Below are positions 17,213-25,388 of a stretch of 64,000 nucleotides of DNA, piece after piece (the stretch's first letter is position 1; every line of letters starts with the position of its first letter). This DNA comes from Burkholderiales bacterium. GTDB lineage: Bacteria; Pseudomonadota; Gammaproteobacteria; Burkholderiales; Burkholderiaceae_C. Position numbers and translations under genes: made by a program. Location: the NCBI GenBank assembly GCA_013044035.1, contig JABEVE010000085.1:1-64000 (forward strand). Reading direction: 5' to 3'. The notes below the pieces were generated by a model. The model was not told where the DNA came from. It saw only the letters and a list, made by a program, of their open reading frames with translations, and did no database searches.

Positions 17213-19372
17213 ATGCGTCTCATCATCGCTGAAAAACCATCCGTTGCCCAAGCCGTCGCTGGCGTGCTCGGCGGCGCCAGGAAAGCTGACGGGTACATTG
17301 ACTGCTTGAGTCTCAAGACCCGCGTGACCTGGTGCTTCGGACATCTGCTGGAGCAGGCCAAGCCCGAGGACTACGTCGGCGGACGTGTCGATTCCAAACA
17401 CCTGCCTGTCATCCCGGATCGCTGGCAACTGCAGCCGCGCGATGGCGGGGCCGGCAAGCAGGTCAAGGTGATCCGCGATCTGCTCAAAGACACCACCGAG
17501 GTGGTGAACGCTGGCGATGCCGACCGCGAAGGGCAGTTGCTCGTTGATGAGGTCCTGCTGTACCTGGGCTGGAGGGGCAAGACATCGCGTCTGTGGCTGT
17601 CCAGCCTGGACGACGAAAGCGTCCGGCGCGCGCTGGCCACCGTCAAAAGCAACGACGGCATGCGCCCGCTCTATGAATCCGCCCTGGCGCGTCAGCGCGC
17701 TGACTGGCTGATGGGTATGAACTGTTCGATTGCGCTGAGCCGCAATCTGCAAGCCGTGGGTGTCCAGGGTGCCTGGAGTGTCGGCCGGGTGCAGACCCCG
17801 ACCCTGGCACTGCTGGTCGACCGCAAGCGCGAGATCGACCACTTCAAGCCCCGCGACCACTACCAGGTGGAGGCGGCACTGGATGGCGACACGCGTGCGC
17901 TGTGGCAGATCCCCGAGGACTTGCTCATGGATGAGCTGCTTCTGGACAAGGCCGCAGCCGAGGCGGTCGCCAAGGCTGTGCAGGGCCAGAAGACGGCGGT
18001 GGAAAAATTCACCCGTAAGACCGGTGAGCGGGCCGCGCCGCTGCCGTACACACTGGGCGCCTTGCAGAAGGCGGCCAGCAGTCGTCTGGGCCTGTCTGCA
18101 AAGGACACGCTGGCGGCGGCGCAGGAGCTCTATGAGGCCAAGGTTGCCACTTACCCTCGCACCGATTGCCCCTACCTGCCGATGGAGATGCATGGTGCAG
18201 CGGCAGGCATCCTGAAAGCCATCGGCGGCGAGGGCATTGCTGGACTTGACCCGGCGCGCAAGCACGCGGCCTGGAACACTGGCAAGGTCGAGGCGCATCA
18301 CGGCCTGATCCCGACAGGGCAGAATCCGGACGCGGCTAGCCTTTCCGCCAATGCCAAACGCGTGTTCGACTTGATCCGCGAGTCCTACATCCGTCTGTTC
18401 ATGCCACCCGAGAAATTCGAGGCTCGGGAAGCGATCTTCGTCTTCTCGAGCGGTGAGCGTTTCAGGGCCGCGGCGCGCATCGTGTTGGAGCCGGGCTGGA
18501 CGAAGCTCGGCGCGCTGGACGAAGGGGAGGGCGAATCAGCCGAAGCGAACGGCAAGCTGCCGATCCTGGCCGAGGGGCAGGTGCTGACCTGCTCCGCTGC
18601 GCAGATCCTGTCCAAGCGCACTGCGCCGCCGAAGCCCTACACCGACGGCACGCTCATCGCCGCCATGACTGGCGTGCACAGGCTGGTCACGGATCCGAAG
18701 CTCAAGGCGCGACTGAAGGAAACTTCGGGGCTGGGCACCGAGGCGACGCGGGCGTCCATGATCGAGGTACTGATCACGCGCGAGTACGCCGAGCGCCGCA
18801 AGAAGGAAATCCACCCCACCGACCGCGGTGTGCAGCTCATCGACATGCTGCGCAAGGTGGCGCCGGAGCTGGCCGACCCTGGGTACACGGCGCTGCAAGA
18901 AGATGCGCTGGCCGACCTCGCCGCAGGCCGTGCAGCGCTGGCGGAGTTCATGCGGGCCCAGGCGGATGCAGCGCGGGAGTTTTCGCGGGCGCTGCTGGAG
19001 GGCAAGCTGACGGATGCGCAGATGGTCATGCATGCCTGCCCGGCCTGTGACGGTGCGCGCTGCGCCGCACTCAGGAGCAAGGCTGGCAACAACTATCACC
19101 GCTGCATAGATTGCCATGCCGCGTTCGGTGATGACGGTGGCAAGCCAGGCAAGCGGTTTGAGGACAAAGCGGCTGGTGACGCAGTGGCCGAGCGGAAGGC
19201 CGCGGCGCCCGCAGCGGCAGGACCCCAGTGTCCGAGCTGCAAGAAGCCGACGTTCAAGAATGAAACCAAGACCGGCAAGGCGTACTACCGGTGCGGCGGG
19301 TGCAAGGGCGCTTCGTGGCCGGATCGTGGGAACGATAAGAAATTAGGCAACAAGTGGGAGCCGATGAAATGA
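17213..19372 (+). CDS. topB: DNA topoisomerase III
   Basis: The type IA enzyme relaxes and decatenates DNA, and many conjugative elements carry their own copy. The start at 17213 gives 719 residues beginning with the Toprim opening MRLIIAEKPSVAQAVA; the longer upstream frame is non-coding. The Toprim acidic triad segment is NAGDADREGQLL, and the active-site tyrosine lies in KVATYPRTDCPYLP. Two C-terminal zinc-ribbon-like modules are visible (CPACDG...CIDC and CPSCKK...CGGC). The stop overlaps the next start as ATGA. Confidence 0.95.
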   Translation: MRLIIAEKPSVAQAVAGVLGGARKADGYIDCLSLKTRVTWCFGHLLEQAKPEDYVGGRVDSKHLPVIPDRWQLQPRDGGAGKQVKVIRDLLKDTTEVVNAGDADREGQLLVDEVLLYLGWRGKTSRLWLSSLDDESVRRALATVKSNDGMRPLYESALARQRADWLMGMNCSIALSRNLQAVGVQGAWSVGRVQTPTLALLVDRKREIDHFKPRDHYQVEAALDGDTRALWQIPEDLLMDELLLDKAAAEAVAKAVQGQKTAVEKFTRKTGERAAPLPYTLGALQKAASSRLGLSAKDTLAAAQELYEAKVATYPRTDCPYLPMEMHGAAAGILKAIGGEGIAGLDPARKHAAWNTGKVEAHHGLIPTGQNPDAASLSANAKRVFDLIRESYIRLFMPPEKFEAREAIFVFSSGERFRAAARIVLEPGWTKLGALDEGEGESAEANGKLPILAEGQVLTCSAAQILSKRTAPPKPYTDGTLIAAMTGVHRLVTDPKLKARLKETSGLGTEATRASMIEVLITREYAERRKKEIHPTDRGVQLIDMLRKVAPELADPGYTALQEDALADLAAGRAALAEFMRAQADAAREFSRALLEGKLTDAQMVMHACPACDGARCAALRSKAGNNYHRCIDCHAAFGDDGGKPGKRFEDKAAGDAVAERKAAAPAAAGPQCPSCKKPTFKNETKTGKAYYRCGGCKGASWPDRGNDKKLGNKWEPMK

Positions 19373-19959
19373 CGCCGGCGCTCTTACTCCACCTGTGCGC
19401 GCCCCAGGTTTCGGTGGTGACTATGGCGGCCATCATCGAGCAGGAAAGCGGGGGCAATCCGCTTGCGCTGCACGACAATACAACGGCAAAATCATATCGG
19501 CCCGCATCCCGAGCGCAGGCGGCCAAACTGGCGGCCGCCCTGATTCAGCAGGGTCACTCAGTCGATATCGGCCTTGCGCAGATCAACAGTAAAAACCTGC
19601 CGGGACTTAATCTCGATGCAAAACAAGCCCTTGACCCCTGCACCAACATCCATGCGGCTCAGATAATTCTGTTGCGCGGATGGAAACAATCGGGTGGCGA
19701 TTTGCGCGGCGCACTGGCGGCCTATAACACGGGCAATGCCGGGTCCGCGGTTGGGCAGAAATATGCGGCGCGGGTTTTCGGGCAGGCTGGGGTGGTCGTG
19801 CCAGCTATTCCTGGGGGGAAACTTGCGAGCTGGTCGTTTGCCGATTCCGGCGTCGCGACAGGCAGCAGTTTGCCGCCTGTGCGCGCTGTTGTGACATGGA
19901 CCCCGCAGGCCAGCCCATTAACCCCGAGCGCTGGGGCGCTCGCGGTGGCGCTGCGTTGA
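19369..19959 (+). CDS. Lytic transglycosylase of the conjugation system (VirB1-like)
   Basis: The 196-residue product begins at the ATG overlapping the topB stop. The catalytic region reads AAIIEQESGGNP with the general-acid Glu, followed by VDIGLAQIN and AAYNTGN, the standard SLT signature order. It would open peptidoglycan locally for assembly of the mating channel. The C-terminus is Pro/Thr/Ser-rich. No clear cleavable signal peptide, although the N-terminus is hydrophobic. It is convergent with the sigma-like gene. Confidence 0.85.
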   Translation: MTPALLLHLCAPQVSVVTMAAIIEQESGGNPLALHDNTTAKSYRPASRAQAAKLAAALIQQGHSVDIGLAQINSKNLPGLNLDAKQALDPCTNIHAAQIILLRGWKQSGGDLRGALAAYNTGNAGSAVGQKYAARVFGQAGVVVPAIPGGKLASWSFADSGVATGSSLPPVRAVVTWTPQASPLTPSAGALAVALR

Positions 19960-19968
19960 CCACCAGCT

Positions 19969-20601
19969 TCAGACTTGCGCGAGGATCGACTTACGCAAAA
20001 CCGGCATTAATCGCGCGAGATCGTCGCCGAGATTCATCGACTTGATTTTCGCGATAATCTCTTTCTTGCGCTTTGCTTTCATAACGCGATTTTCACGCTC
20101 ACTTAAACCAGTCGCGTCAATCCAATCGGCCGCGCTCGTATCAAATAAAGCAAAGTCTCGCTCACACACCCCGATTTTTCCCAGAATATTTAGCAAATTC
20201 TCCTTGCGGTCCTCGTCTTCTTCGATGATCGCTGTGTCGGAATCCATGATTTCGCGGCGTACATAATCCGTTTCATCCTTATCATGATCCTCGATTCTTT
20301 CTGCGACAGACGGAATTGAGTAGTTGTCTTGGATTATGCCAGGCTGGCAGTATCGCGCGATCTGGTGGAAAAAAGTGACCTGATCAATATCGTCGTTTTC
20401 TGGTTTTTTGTGCAGATAATCCAGCACACGCACAACGATTTCATCTGCGAGATCTTCGAGATTTGAGAACAACCCTCCGTTCGATCGGCTGAACGCAGGG
20501 TGGCTGCTCCACAATCTTGCTGTTCGTTTTGCCTCTGCCATCAAGGCAACTGGGGGCCAGTTGCGGAGCGGTGTGGCTACAAGATCAGGTTTGGTTGCCA
20601 T
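19969..20601 (-). CDS. Sigma-factor-like protein (divergent ECF type), putative
   Basis: The start at 20601 has an AGGAAGA ribosome-binding site and gives 209 residues. Residues about 46-95 look like sigma region 2: LEDLADEIVVRVLDYL corresponds to the AEDLVQEVFLR-type helix, and FFHQIARYCQPGIIQD to the FRAWLYRIARN-type helix. Residues about 140-190 look like region 4 (ERDFALFD, then WIDATGLSERENRVMKAKRK as a helix-turn-helix). An acidic linker lies between them. This assignment is pattern-based and could be wrong; the alternative is an unrelated DNA-binding protein. The gene is visibly AT-richer than its neighbours and points against the conjugation genes. Confidence 0.45.
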   Translation of the reverse strand: MATKPDLVATPLRNWPPVALMAEAKRTARLWSSHPAFSRSNGGLFSNLEDLADEIVVRVLDYLHKKPENDDIDQVTFFHQIARYCQPGIIQDNYSIPSVAERIEDHDKDETDYVRREIMDSDTAIIEEDEDRKENLLNILGKIGVCERDFALFDTSAADWIDATGLSERENRVMKAKRKKEIIAKIKSMNLGDDLARLMPVLRKSILAQV

Positions 20602-20635
20602 TTTCGTCTTCCTTTGCTTTTCGGTGGTTTCAGTT

Positions 20636-21049
20636 TCAAACAGAAAAAATGGGCAGAGCGAGTTCAGATTGCCATGGAGACCCTTTTGGGCGACGCTGGA
20701 TCGGAACATCGATGACGCGTGCAACAGCGCGCGCAGCCCAAATCCCCAGCATCAAAACGAAGCGGAGAAAGTCGGCGATTATTTGGCCGCCAGCGGATCT
20801 GACTTTGTGCGCTAATTTTTCCAGGGCAATCTCCGCATGCCGGGAAACGACATAACCCCGCGCCGCGCCTTTCGCCTCGCTTTTCTTTGCCTGTGAGGCA
20901 AGAAATGCCAAGCGCCGCCCCGCGCGGCCGAGTTTCCATGTTTTGAGAAAAGCAGTATTAGACTTGCAGAGTGCAAGCCAGTTATAACCAGCTTTTTTGT
21001 TTGCAAGAGAATCGATGAGTTCTTGGGTCCGCTGCGCGACTGTTGCCAT
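20636..21049 (-). CDS. Hypothetical basic protein, upstream partner of the sigma-like gene
   Basis: From the ATG at 21049 (AGGAGC ribosome-binding site) the product is 137 residues. It is rich in Lys, Arg and Ala, with a short hydrophobic stretch FLRFVLMLGIWAARAVA near residue 100. The remainder suggests an amphipathic helical protein (QRTQELIDSLANKKAGYNW). It lies 34 bases before the sigma-like gene on the same strand, so the two form a small operon divergent from trbB. An anti-sigma role is conceivable given the single hydrophobic segment, but nothing else supports it. Confidence 0.55.
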   Translation of the reverse strand: MATVAQRTQELIDSLANKKAGYNWLALCKSNTAFLKTWKLGRAGRRLAFLASQAKKSEAKGAARGYVVSRHAEIALEKLAHKVRSAGGQIIADFLRFVLMLGIWAARAVARVIDVPIQRRPKGSPWQSELALPIFSV

Positions 21050-21127
21050 TGCTTTGCTCCTATAGTGCAGTGACCACATTTTTCAGCACGTCGGAGAATT
21101 AAAGCAAATCGCAACACATAATCGGCA

Positions 21128-21180
21128 AGGAACAACGAATAATCAACAAACAAACAGCTGAGGAACAGCGCAGGAACAAC
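21128..21180. repeat. Three direct repeats AGGAACARC in the divergent region
   Basis: Copies lie at 21128-21136, 21161-21169 and 21172-21180, between the sigma-like operon and trbB. They could be regulator-binding or iteron-like sites. Confidence 0.45.
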
Positions 21181-21250
21181 AAAAAACACCAAGCAACTAG
21201 CCCAAAGACGTTGATTGGCGCACCACCCCCGAAAAGAAAATGTTTGTAAC

Positions 21251-21270
21251 TGCCGCCCCGCTCGATACCC
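21251..21270 (+). promoter_or_regulatory. ICE box copy 3 (TGCCG-N9-ATACCC)
   Basis: It lies 22 bases before trbB. This is the C variant of ATAYCC. Confidence 0.55.
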
Positions 21271-21292
21271 CAGCATCAATCAGGAGTAGGGA

Positions 21293-22246
21293 ATGAGCAG
21301 CGAACAACAAACGTCGAAGGCGCGGCAGACTGAGGCGCTGCGCCGCGCGCTGGGTCCGCAAATCCTTGGATTTCTTGAGGACACGAAGGTTGTCGAGATC
21401 ATGCTCAACCCGGACGGTAGCCTCTGGGTGGACCGGCTCGGAGCAGGCATGGAACGGATCGGTGAAGTGCCTGCTGTGCAGGCGCTGACCATCGTCAGCA
21501 CCGTTGCGGCCATGCTCGATACCGTGGTGACACCCGAGCGCCCCATCCTTGAATGCGAACTGCCTTTGGATGGCAGTCGCTTTGAATCCCTGATTCCTCC
21601 TCTGGTTGAGCGTGCGAGCTTTGCGTTGCGGAAGAAGGCGGCGCTGGTCTTTACCTTAGCCGACTATGTGGCCAAGGGAATCATGACCCAAGCGCAACGC
21701 CAAGCGATTGAAGATGCCGTCGCGGCGCGACAGAATATTCTTGTGAGCGGGGGCACCGGATCTGGGAAGACTACGGCAGCTAACGCCATCCTGGACGCCG
21801 TTGCAAAAATCGACCGTGAGCACCGCGTCGTCGTGATTGAAGACACCCGCGAACTGCAAGTCAACGCCGAAAACGTCGTGTTCCTGCGCACCAGCGACAA
21901 CACCGACATGACGCGGCTGCTGCGCGCCACCATGCGCCTGCGCCCGGACCGTATCGTGGTGGGCGAGGTGCGTGACGGCAGCGCCCTGGCTTTGCTGAAA
22001 GCTTGGAATACCGGACATCCTGGCGGAGTGGGGACGGTGCATGCCAACGACGCCAGCGCGGCGCTGATCCGCATCGGCCAGCTAATACAGGAAGCGGGTG
22101 TGCCGCCGAATCCTGAATTGATCTCCGAAGCGGTCAACATCGTCGTCTCGATCAAGCGCACGGCCACAGGACGCAAAGTCGAGGAAGTCGTAGCGGTGCG
22201 CGGATGGTCGGCCGGTGGTGGATTCCACGTCGAGCGACTGGCCTGA
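21293..22246 (+). CDS. trbB: Conjugative transfer ATPase TrbB (VirB11 family)
   Basis: This hexameric ATPase at the inner face of the type IV secretion channel powers pilus assembly and DNA transfer. The 317 residues include Walker A SGGTGSGKTT, an Asp-box (VVIEDTRELQ), the region RLRPDRIVVGEVRDG with Walker B, and the His-box GGVGTVHAND. The ribosome-binding site is AGGAG 10 bases before the ATG. It opens the rightward mating-pair gene cluster but is separated from trbC by mobilisation genes, unlike the IncP order. Confidence 0.95.
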   Translation: MSSEQQTSKARQTEALRRALGPQILGFLEDTKVVEIMLNPDGSLWVDRLGAGMERIGEVPAVQALTIVSTVAAMLDTVVTPERPILECELPLDGSRFESLIPPLVERASFALRKKAALVFTLADYVAKGIMTQAQRQAIEDAVAARQNILVSGGTGSGKTTAANAILDAVAKIDREHRVVVIEDTRELQVNAENVVFLRTSDNTDMTRLLRATMRLRPDRIVVGEVRDGSALALLKAWNTGHPGGVGTVHANDASAALIRIGQLIQEAGVPPNPELISEAVNIVVSIKRTATGRKVEEVVAVRGWSAGGGFHVERLA

Positions 22247-22267
22247 TTTTCTTTGCCCCTGCTTTTG
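22247..22267 (-). repeat. Dispersed repeat, inverted copy after trbB
   Basis: TTTTCTTTGCCCCTGCTTTTG follows the trbB stop by no gap, 20 bases before ICE box copy 4. It is nearly the same as the right arm at 16167. Confidence 0.6.
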
Positions 22268-22287
22268 TCTTGAAGCCGCGCGGGTGT

Positions 22288-22309
22288 TGCCGCCCGCGGG
22301 CATATCTCC
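22288..22309 (+). promoter_or_regulatory. ICE box copy 4 (TGCCG-N9-ATATCtCC)
   Basis: It lies 25 bases before the MobC-like gene. Its ATCTCC (22304-22309) is perfectly complementary to that gene's ribosome-binding site GGAGAT (22325-22330). Confidence 0.55.
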
Positions 22310-22334
22310 CTAAGCACCCATTACGGAGATTCCC

Positions 22335-22721
22335 ATGCCCGCGTCATCAAGCAGCAAGAACAAACCAGCCCGCGACCCACGCGACCTGTTTTTCCACTTC
22401 CGCTGCACGCGCGCCGAAATCGACACGATCAACGCTCACGCGGCGCAAGCTGGCATGCGCCCCGGCGTCTTCGTGCGCGACCTCGCTTTGTCTGGCGGCA
22501 AGCTGCGCATCGTGTCGCGCGTCGATGAAAGTGCCGTTTTTGAGCTGCGCCGCCTGGGCGCGATGCTCAAAGGCCTTTACCCCAAGACCGCAAACTGGAC
22601 GAATGAAGAAAAGCGCCGCCATTGGGACGCCATGAAAGCCGTGCTGGAGCATGCCGAAACGCTGTCTGGCGACGCAAAGGGTCCTGCAGAACGCGGTGGG
22701 CAACAAGCCGGGCCAGCCTGA
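22335..22721 (+). CDS. MobC/TraJ-like relaxosome accessory protein
   Basis: The 128-residue product has the ribbon-helix-helix pattern of plasmid mobilisation proteins: FFHFRCTRAEIDTINAHA, then AGMRPGVFVRDLALSG. Such proteins bind oriT and help the relaxase load. It begins with a GGAGAT ribosome-binding site, and its stop overlaps the relaxase start by one base (TGATG), typical of relaxosome pairs. The oriT is probably nearby but I could not define a nic site. Confidence 0.75.
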   Translation: MPASSSSKNKPARDPRDLFFHFRCTRAEIDTINAHAAQAGMRPGVFVRDLALSGGKLRIVSRVDESAVFELRRLGAMLKGLYPKTANWTNEEKRRHWDAMKAVLEHAETLSGDAKGPAERGGQQAGPA

Positions 22722-24631
22722 TGCTTGCCAAAGTCATCAAGCTCAACAACGCGCGCGGCGGGCGAGTCTCCGCGCACCACGGCGTGCAATACATTTTTCG
22801 TGATGGCGGCGAAGAGCACGCGCTGGAGCGCGATGTCGCTGGCGGCAGTTTCAACATGGAGCTCGGCGAGCTGGACTTGACCGACCCGCTAGATCGCGGT
22901 CTCGCGATCCGCATGATGGACTACACGGCTGAAGCGGGGCGCCTGCGTAACCGGTTCACCTCCAATCCCTTTTACCACTATGCGCTGTCCTGGCGCGAGG
23001 GCGAGCGCCCGACCCAGGAGCAGTGCCGGGATGCCGCCGCCCATACGCTCAAAGCGCTGGGCTTGCATGAAAACCAAGCGGTTTGGGGCCTGCACACCGA
23101 CCGCCAACATCATTGGCATATCCACGTTATCGCCAATCGAGTCCACCCCGAAAAACTCAGCCTCTCCGGACCACCTAAACTCGACTTTCTGGTTCTGGAT
23201 AAAGCCTGCCGCGAGCTCGAGCTGGCGCAGGATTGGGCGCACGACAACGGCCCCTATGTCGTCATCGACGGCGCGATCCAGCGTCTGAGTAAAAGCCAGC
23301 GCGAACAATTGGGCCTGCGCAAGACCGACCGGGCACCAACGCCCGGCGCGCGCGCAGCGGAAGTCCACACCGGTGTTCCAAGCCTGTCAGACTGGCTCGG
23401 CCAGCGCGCAAAAGATGAGTTGCTTGCCGCGAATTCCTGGCGTGAACTGCACAAGGTGCTGGCCGAGCGTGGCTGCACGCTGCGGTTAAGCGGCGGCGGC
23501 TTGGTCATCGACACCAAACTGCCAGATGGCCGCGTCACAAGCACCAAAGCCAGCGGCGTGCATTACAGCCTGAGCTTAGGCCGCCTAGAAAAAAAATTCG
23601 GCAGCCCATTCTCTCACCCCGACCTTTCCGCCGCCCAGCCACATCCCGCGAAGACTTACGCCCGCTTCGTTGATAACGTGCGGGCTGGAACGGAGCCTGG
23701 CCTGCAGGACATTCCAGGCCGCACCGGATCGACCCCGGAGCGTCAAGCTAAGCGCGAGGCCCGCGCCCTGGCGCGCAAGGAACTGGCGGACACCTACAAA
23801 CGCGAGCAAGTGGTGCAGAAGCAAGCGCGCAGCACGCTGGTGTCCAGCATGCGCGCGCATCATCGGGGCGAACGCCTCGCGCTCAGGCAGGAACTCAAGG
23901 CCATCAAGCCCGCCCGTATTGCTCAGTTGACTGCCGAGCACGGCAGCAAACAGATCGCGCAAGGGCTGTGGGCTGCCGAAGCCGTCATCCGTCGGCAAGA
24001 ACTGCAAAAGCGGCAAAAGGCCGAGCGCACATCGCTGACGAAGGATGCGCCACACCTGGACTGGCTGACGTGGTTGGAACGCCAAGCCATGGCTGGCGAT
24101 GAAGCGGCGGCGTCGGCGCTGCGCGGCATCAAGTACCGTGAGGGGCGACAGAAAAACAAGGGCAAAAATGGCTTCGAGGGGGAAGACCTCGACCCGTTGC
24201 GCGCGTATGCCGCCGCAGGCTCGATTGGCGGCGCACCGCCAGAGCCAACGGCAGGGGCGAAGAAAGGCTTCGCGCTGGAGGACGCCCGCATCGAGGTCGA
24301 TCGCCGCCACCAACGCATCGAGTACAGCGATCAAGCCGGGCGCGTGCGTATGACCGACTCCGGCCCGCGGGTCGATGTGCACATCACTGATGCCGACACG
24401 ATCGAAGCGGGTTTGCGCCTCGCCGCGCAAAAATTCGGCGGCGACGTGTTCATCACTGGCGATGTCGCATTCCGTGAGCAAGCTGCGCGACAAGCGGCTC
24501 GCCTGGGTGTGGGTGTCCAGGACGCCGACCTGCAGCACATCGTTGAGCAAGAGCGCGAACAGATCGCGGTCGAGCGCACGCCTTCCCGTCCAGCACGTCC
24601 GGCCCCGCCTCGCGATCCGCTGGCGCGCTGA
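22721..24631 (+). CDS. Conjugative relaxase (MOBP, VirD2/TraI-like) with C-terminal LPD7 domain
   Basis: The 636-residue product nicks oriT and pilots the transferred strand. The relaxase metal-binding motif III is HTDRQHHWHIHVIANRVHP near residue 127, preceded by a WxLHTD-type strand. A middle Arg/Lys-rich helical region (residues about 340-480) follows. Residues about 530-620 form an LPD7-like module (IEYSDQAGRVRMTDSGPRV, AAQKFGGDVFITGD) also present in the protein at 36146. The C-terminus is positively charged, ending PLAR. The start at 22721 is fixed by overlap with the MobC-like stop. Confidence 0.9.
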   Translation: MLAKVIKLNNARGGRVSAHHGVQYIFRDGGEEHALERDVAGGSFNMELGELDLTDPLDRGLAIRMMDYTAEAGRLRNRFTSNPFYHYALSWREGERPTQEQCRDAAAHTLKALGLHENQAVWGLHTDRQHHWHIHVIANRVHPEKLSLSGPPKLDFLVLDKACRELELAQDWAHDNGPYVVIDGAIQRLSKSQREQLGLRKTDRAPTPGARAAEVHTGVPSLSDWLGQRAKDELLAANSWRELHKVLAERGCTLRLSGGGLVIDTKLPDGRVTSTKASGVHYSLSLGRLEKKFGSPFSHPDLSAAQPHPAKTYARFVDNVRAGTEPGLQDIPGRTGSTPERQAKREARALARKELADTYKREQVVQKQARSTLVSSMRAHHRGERLALRQELKAIKPARIAQLTAEHGSKQIAQGLWAAEAVIRRQELQKRQKAERTSLTKDAPHLDWLTWLERQAMAGDEAAASALRGIKYREGRQKNKGKNGFEGEDLDPLRAYAAAGSIGGAPPEPTAGAKKGFALEDARIEVDRRHQRIEYSDQAGRVRMTDSGPRVDVHITDADTIEAGLRLAAQKFGGDVFITGDVAFREQAARQAARLGVGVQDADLQHIVEQEREQIAVERTPSRPARPAPPRDPLAR

Positions 24632-24639
24632 GCACGCTG

Positions 24640-24659
24640 TGCCGCTCTATCGCATATCC
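24640..24659 (+). promoter_or_regulatory. ICE box copy 5 (TGCCG-N9-ATATCC)
   Basis: It lies 61 bases before trbC and 8 bases after the relaxase stop. Confidence 0.6.
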
Positions 24660-24720
24660 ACTCAAGCAAGGCTTTTGCCGCGCGATGTCAACCAGTCACT
24701 CGATCATGAAAGGATCCGCT

Positions 24721-25059
24721 ATGAAGTTCTCCACCATCCGTCACATACGCGCCGCCGTTGTGCGTCGCCTGTCCCTCGCTGCCGCCGTGTTCGCGGCGAC
24801 AACTGTGGAAGCCCTCGCAGCCACCTCGGGCGGGCTGCCTTGGGACACCCCCATCCAGACCCTGCAAAACGACCTGACTGGCCCGGTCGCCACTGGCATC
24901 AGCGTCATCGCGTTTCTTGCCGCCGGCGCCGCCTTGGTGTTCGGCGAAGAGTTGGGCGGCATCGCCAAGAAAGCCCTGTACGTTGTACTGGGCGTGGCGA
25001 TGATCGTGATGGGCAACAAGTTCCTCTCGGCCCTCGGCTTGTCCGGCGCGGTGATTTAA
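24721..25059 (+). CDS. trbC: Major pilin TrbC (VirB2 family)
   Basis: The 112-residue pre-pilin starts at the ATG preceded by AAAGGA. It has a long basic signal segment (RHIRAAVVRRLSLAAAVFAATT) with probable cleavage after EALAA. Two hydrophobic helices follow (GISVIAFLAAGAALVFG and ALYVVLGVAMIVMGNKFL). In IncP systems TrbC is trimmed and cyclised by the TraF peptidase, and a TraF gene is present at 45061. Confidence 0.9.
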   Translation: MKFSTIRHIRAAVVRRLSLAAAVFAATTVEALAATSGGLPWDTPIQTLQNDLTGPVATGISVIAFLAAGAALVFGEELGGIAKKALYVVLGVAMIVMGNKFLSALGLSGAVI

Positions 25060-25068
25060 GGAGTCGCC

Positions 25069-25371
25069 GTGGACGATCAGGACATTTCCGCGCCGATCCA
25101 CGGGTCGCTCAACCGCCCGCTGCTCATGCTGGGCGGTGAGCGCACCCTGGTGCTCGGTCTGATGACCCTCGCCGGGGTCTTCGTGTTTTCGCTGGCCAAG
25201 CTGTGGGCGGCGGGTCTCGGGATCGGTCTCTGGGTGCTGGGCACTTGGGCGCTGTCCCGCGCCGCGTCATTCGATCCGCAGCTTTCCAAAACCGGACGCC
25301 GCTCTCTCGCATTCAAACGCTTTTACGCCGGTCGTGCGACGCCGTTTGGCAAGTCGCGCGAGTGGAAGTAA
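25069..25371 (+). CDS. trbD: Conjugal transfer protein TrbD (VirB3 family)
   Basis: The 100-residue product starts at GTG with AAGGAG upstream, 9 bases after the trbC stop. The N-terminus (IHGSLNRPLLMLGGERTLVLG) and one or two membrane segments are typical of VirB3/TrbD, which associates with the TrbE ATPase at the inner membrane. Confidence 0.9.
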   Translation: MDDQDISAPIHGSLNRPLLMLGGERTLVLGLMTLAGVFVFSLAKLWAAGLGIGLWVLGTWALSRAASFDPQLSKTGRRSLAFKRFYAGRATPFGKSREWK

Positions 25372-25388
25372 CCAACCAAGGAACCCCC

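Noticed and set aside
17134-17240. Small open frame starting after box 2 and overlapping the topB start, as a leader peptide
   Set aside because: It has no ribosome-binding site or repeated regulatory codons, so I see no attenuation-type evidence.
19969-21049. Plain phage-type repressor or toxin-antitoxin pair instead of a sigma-like operon
   Set aside because: Neither protein shows toxin or antitoxin family patterns, and the first matches sigma regions 2 and 4 better than a repressor helix-turn-helix. The alternative is not excluded.
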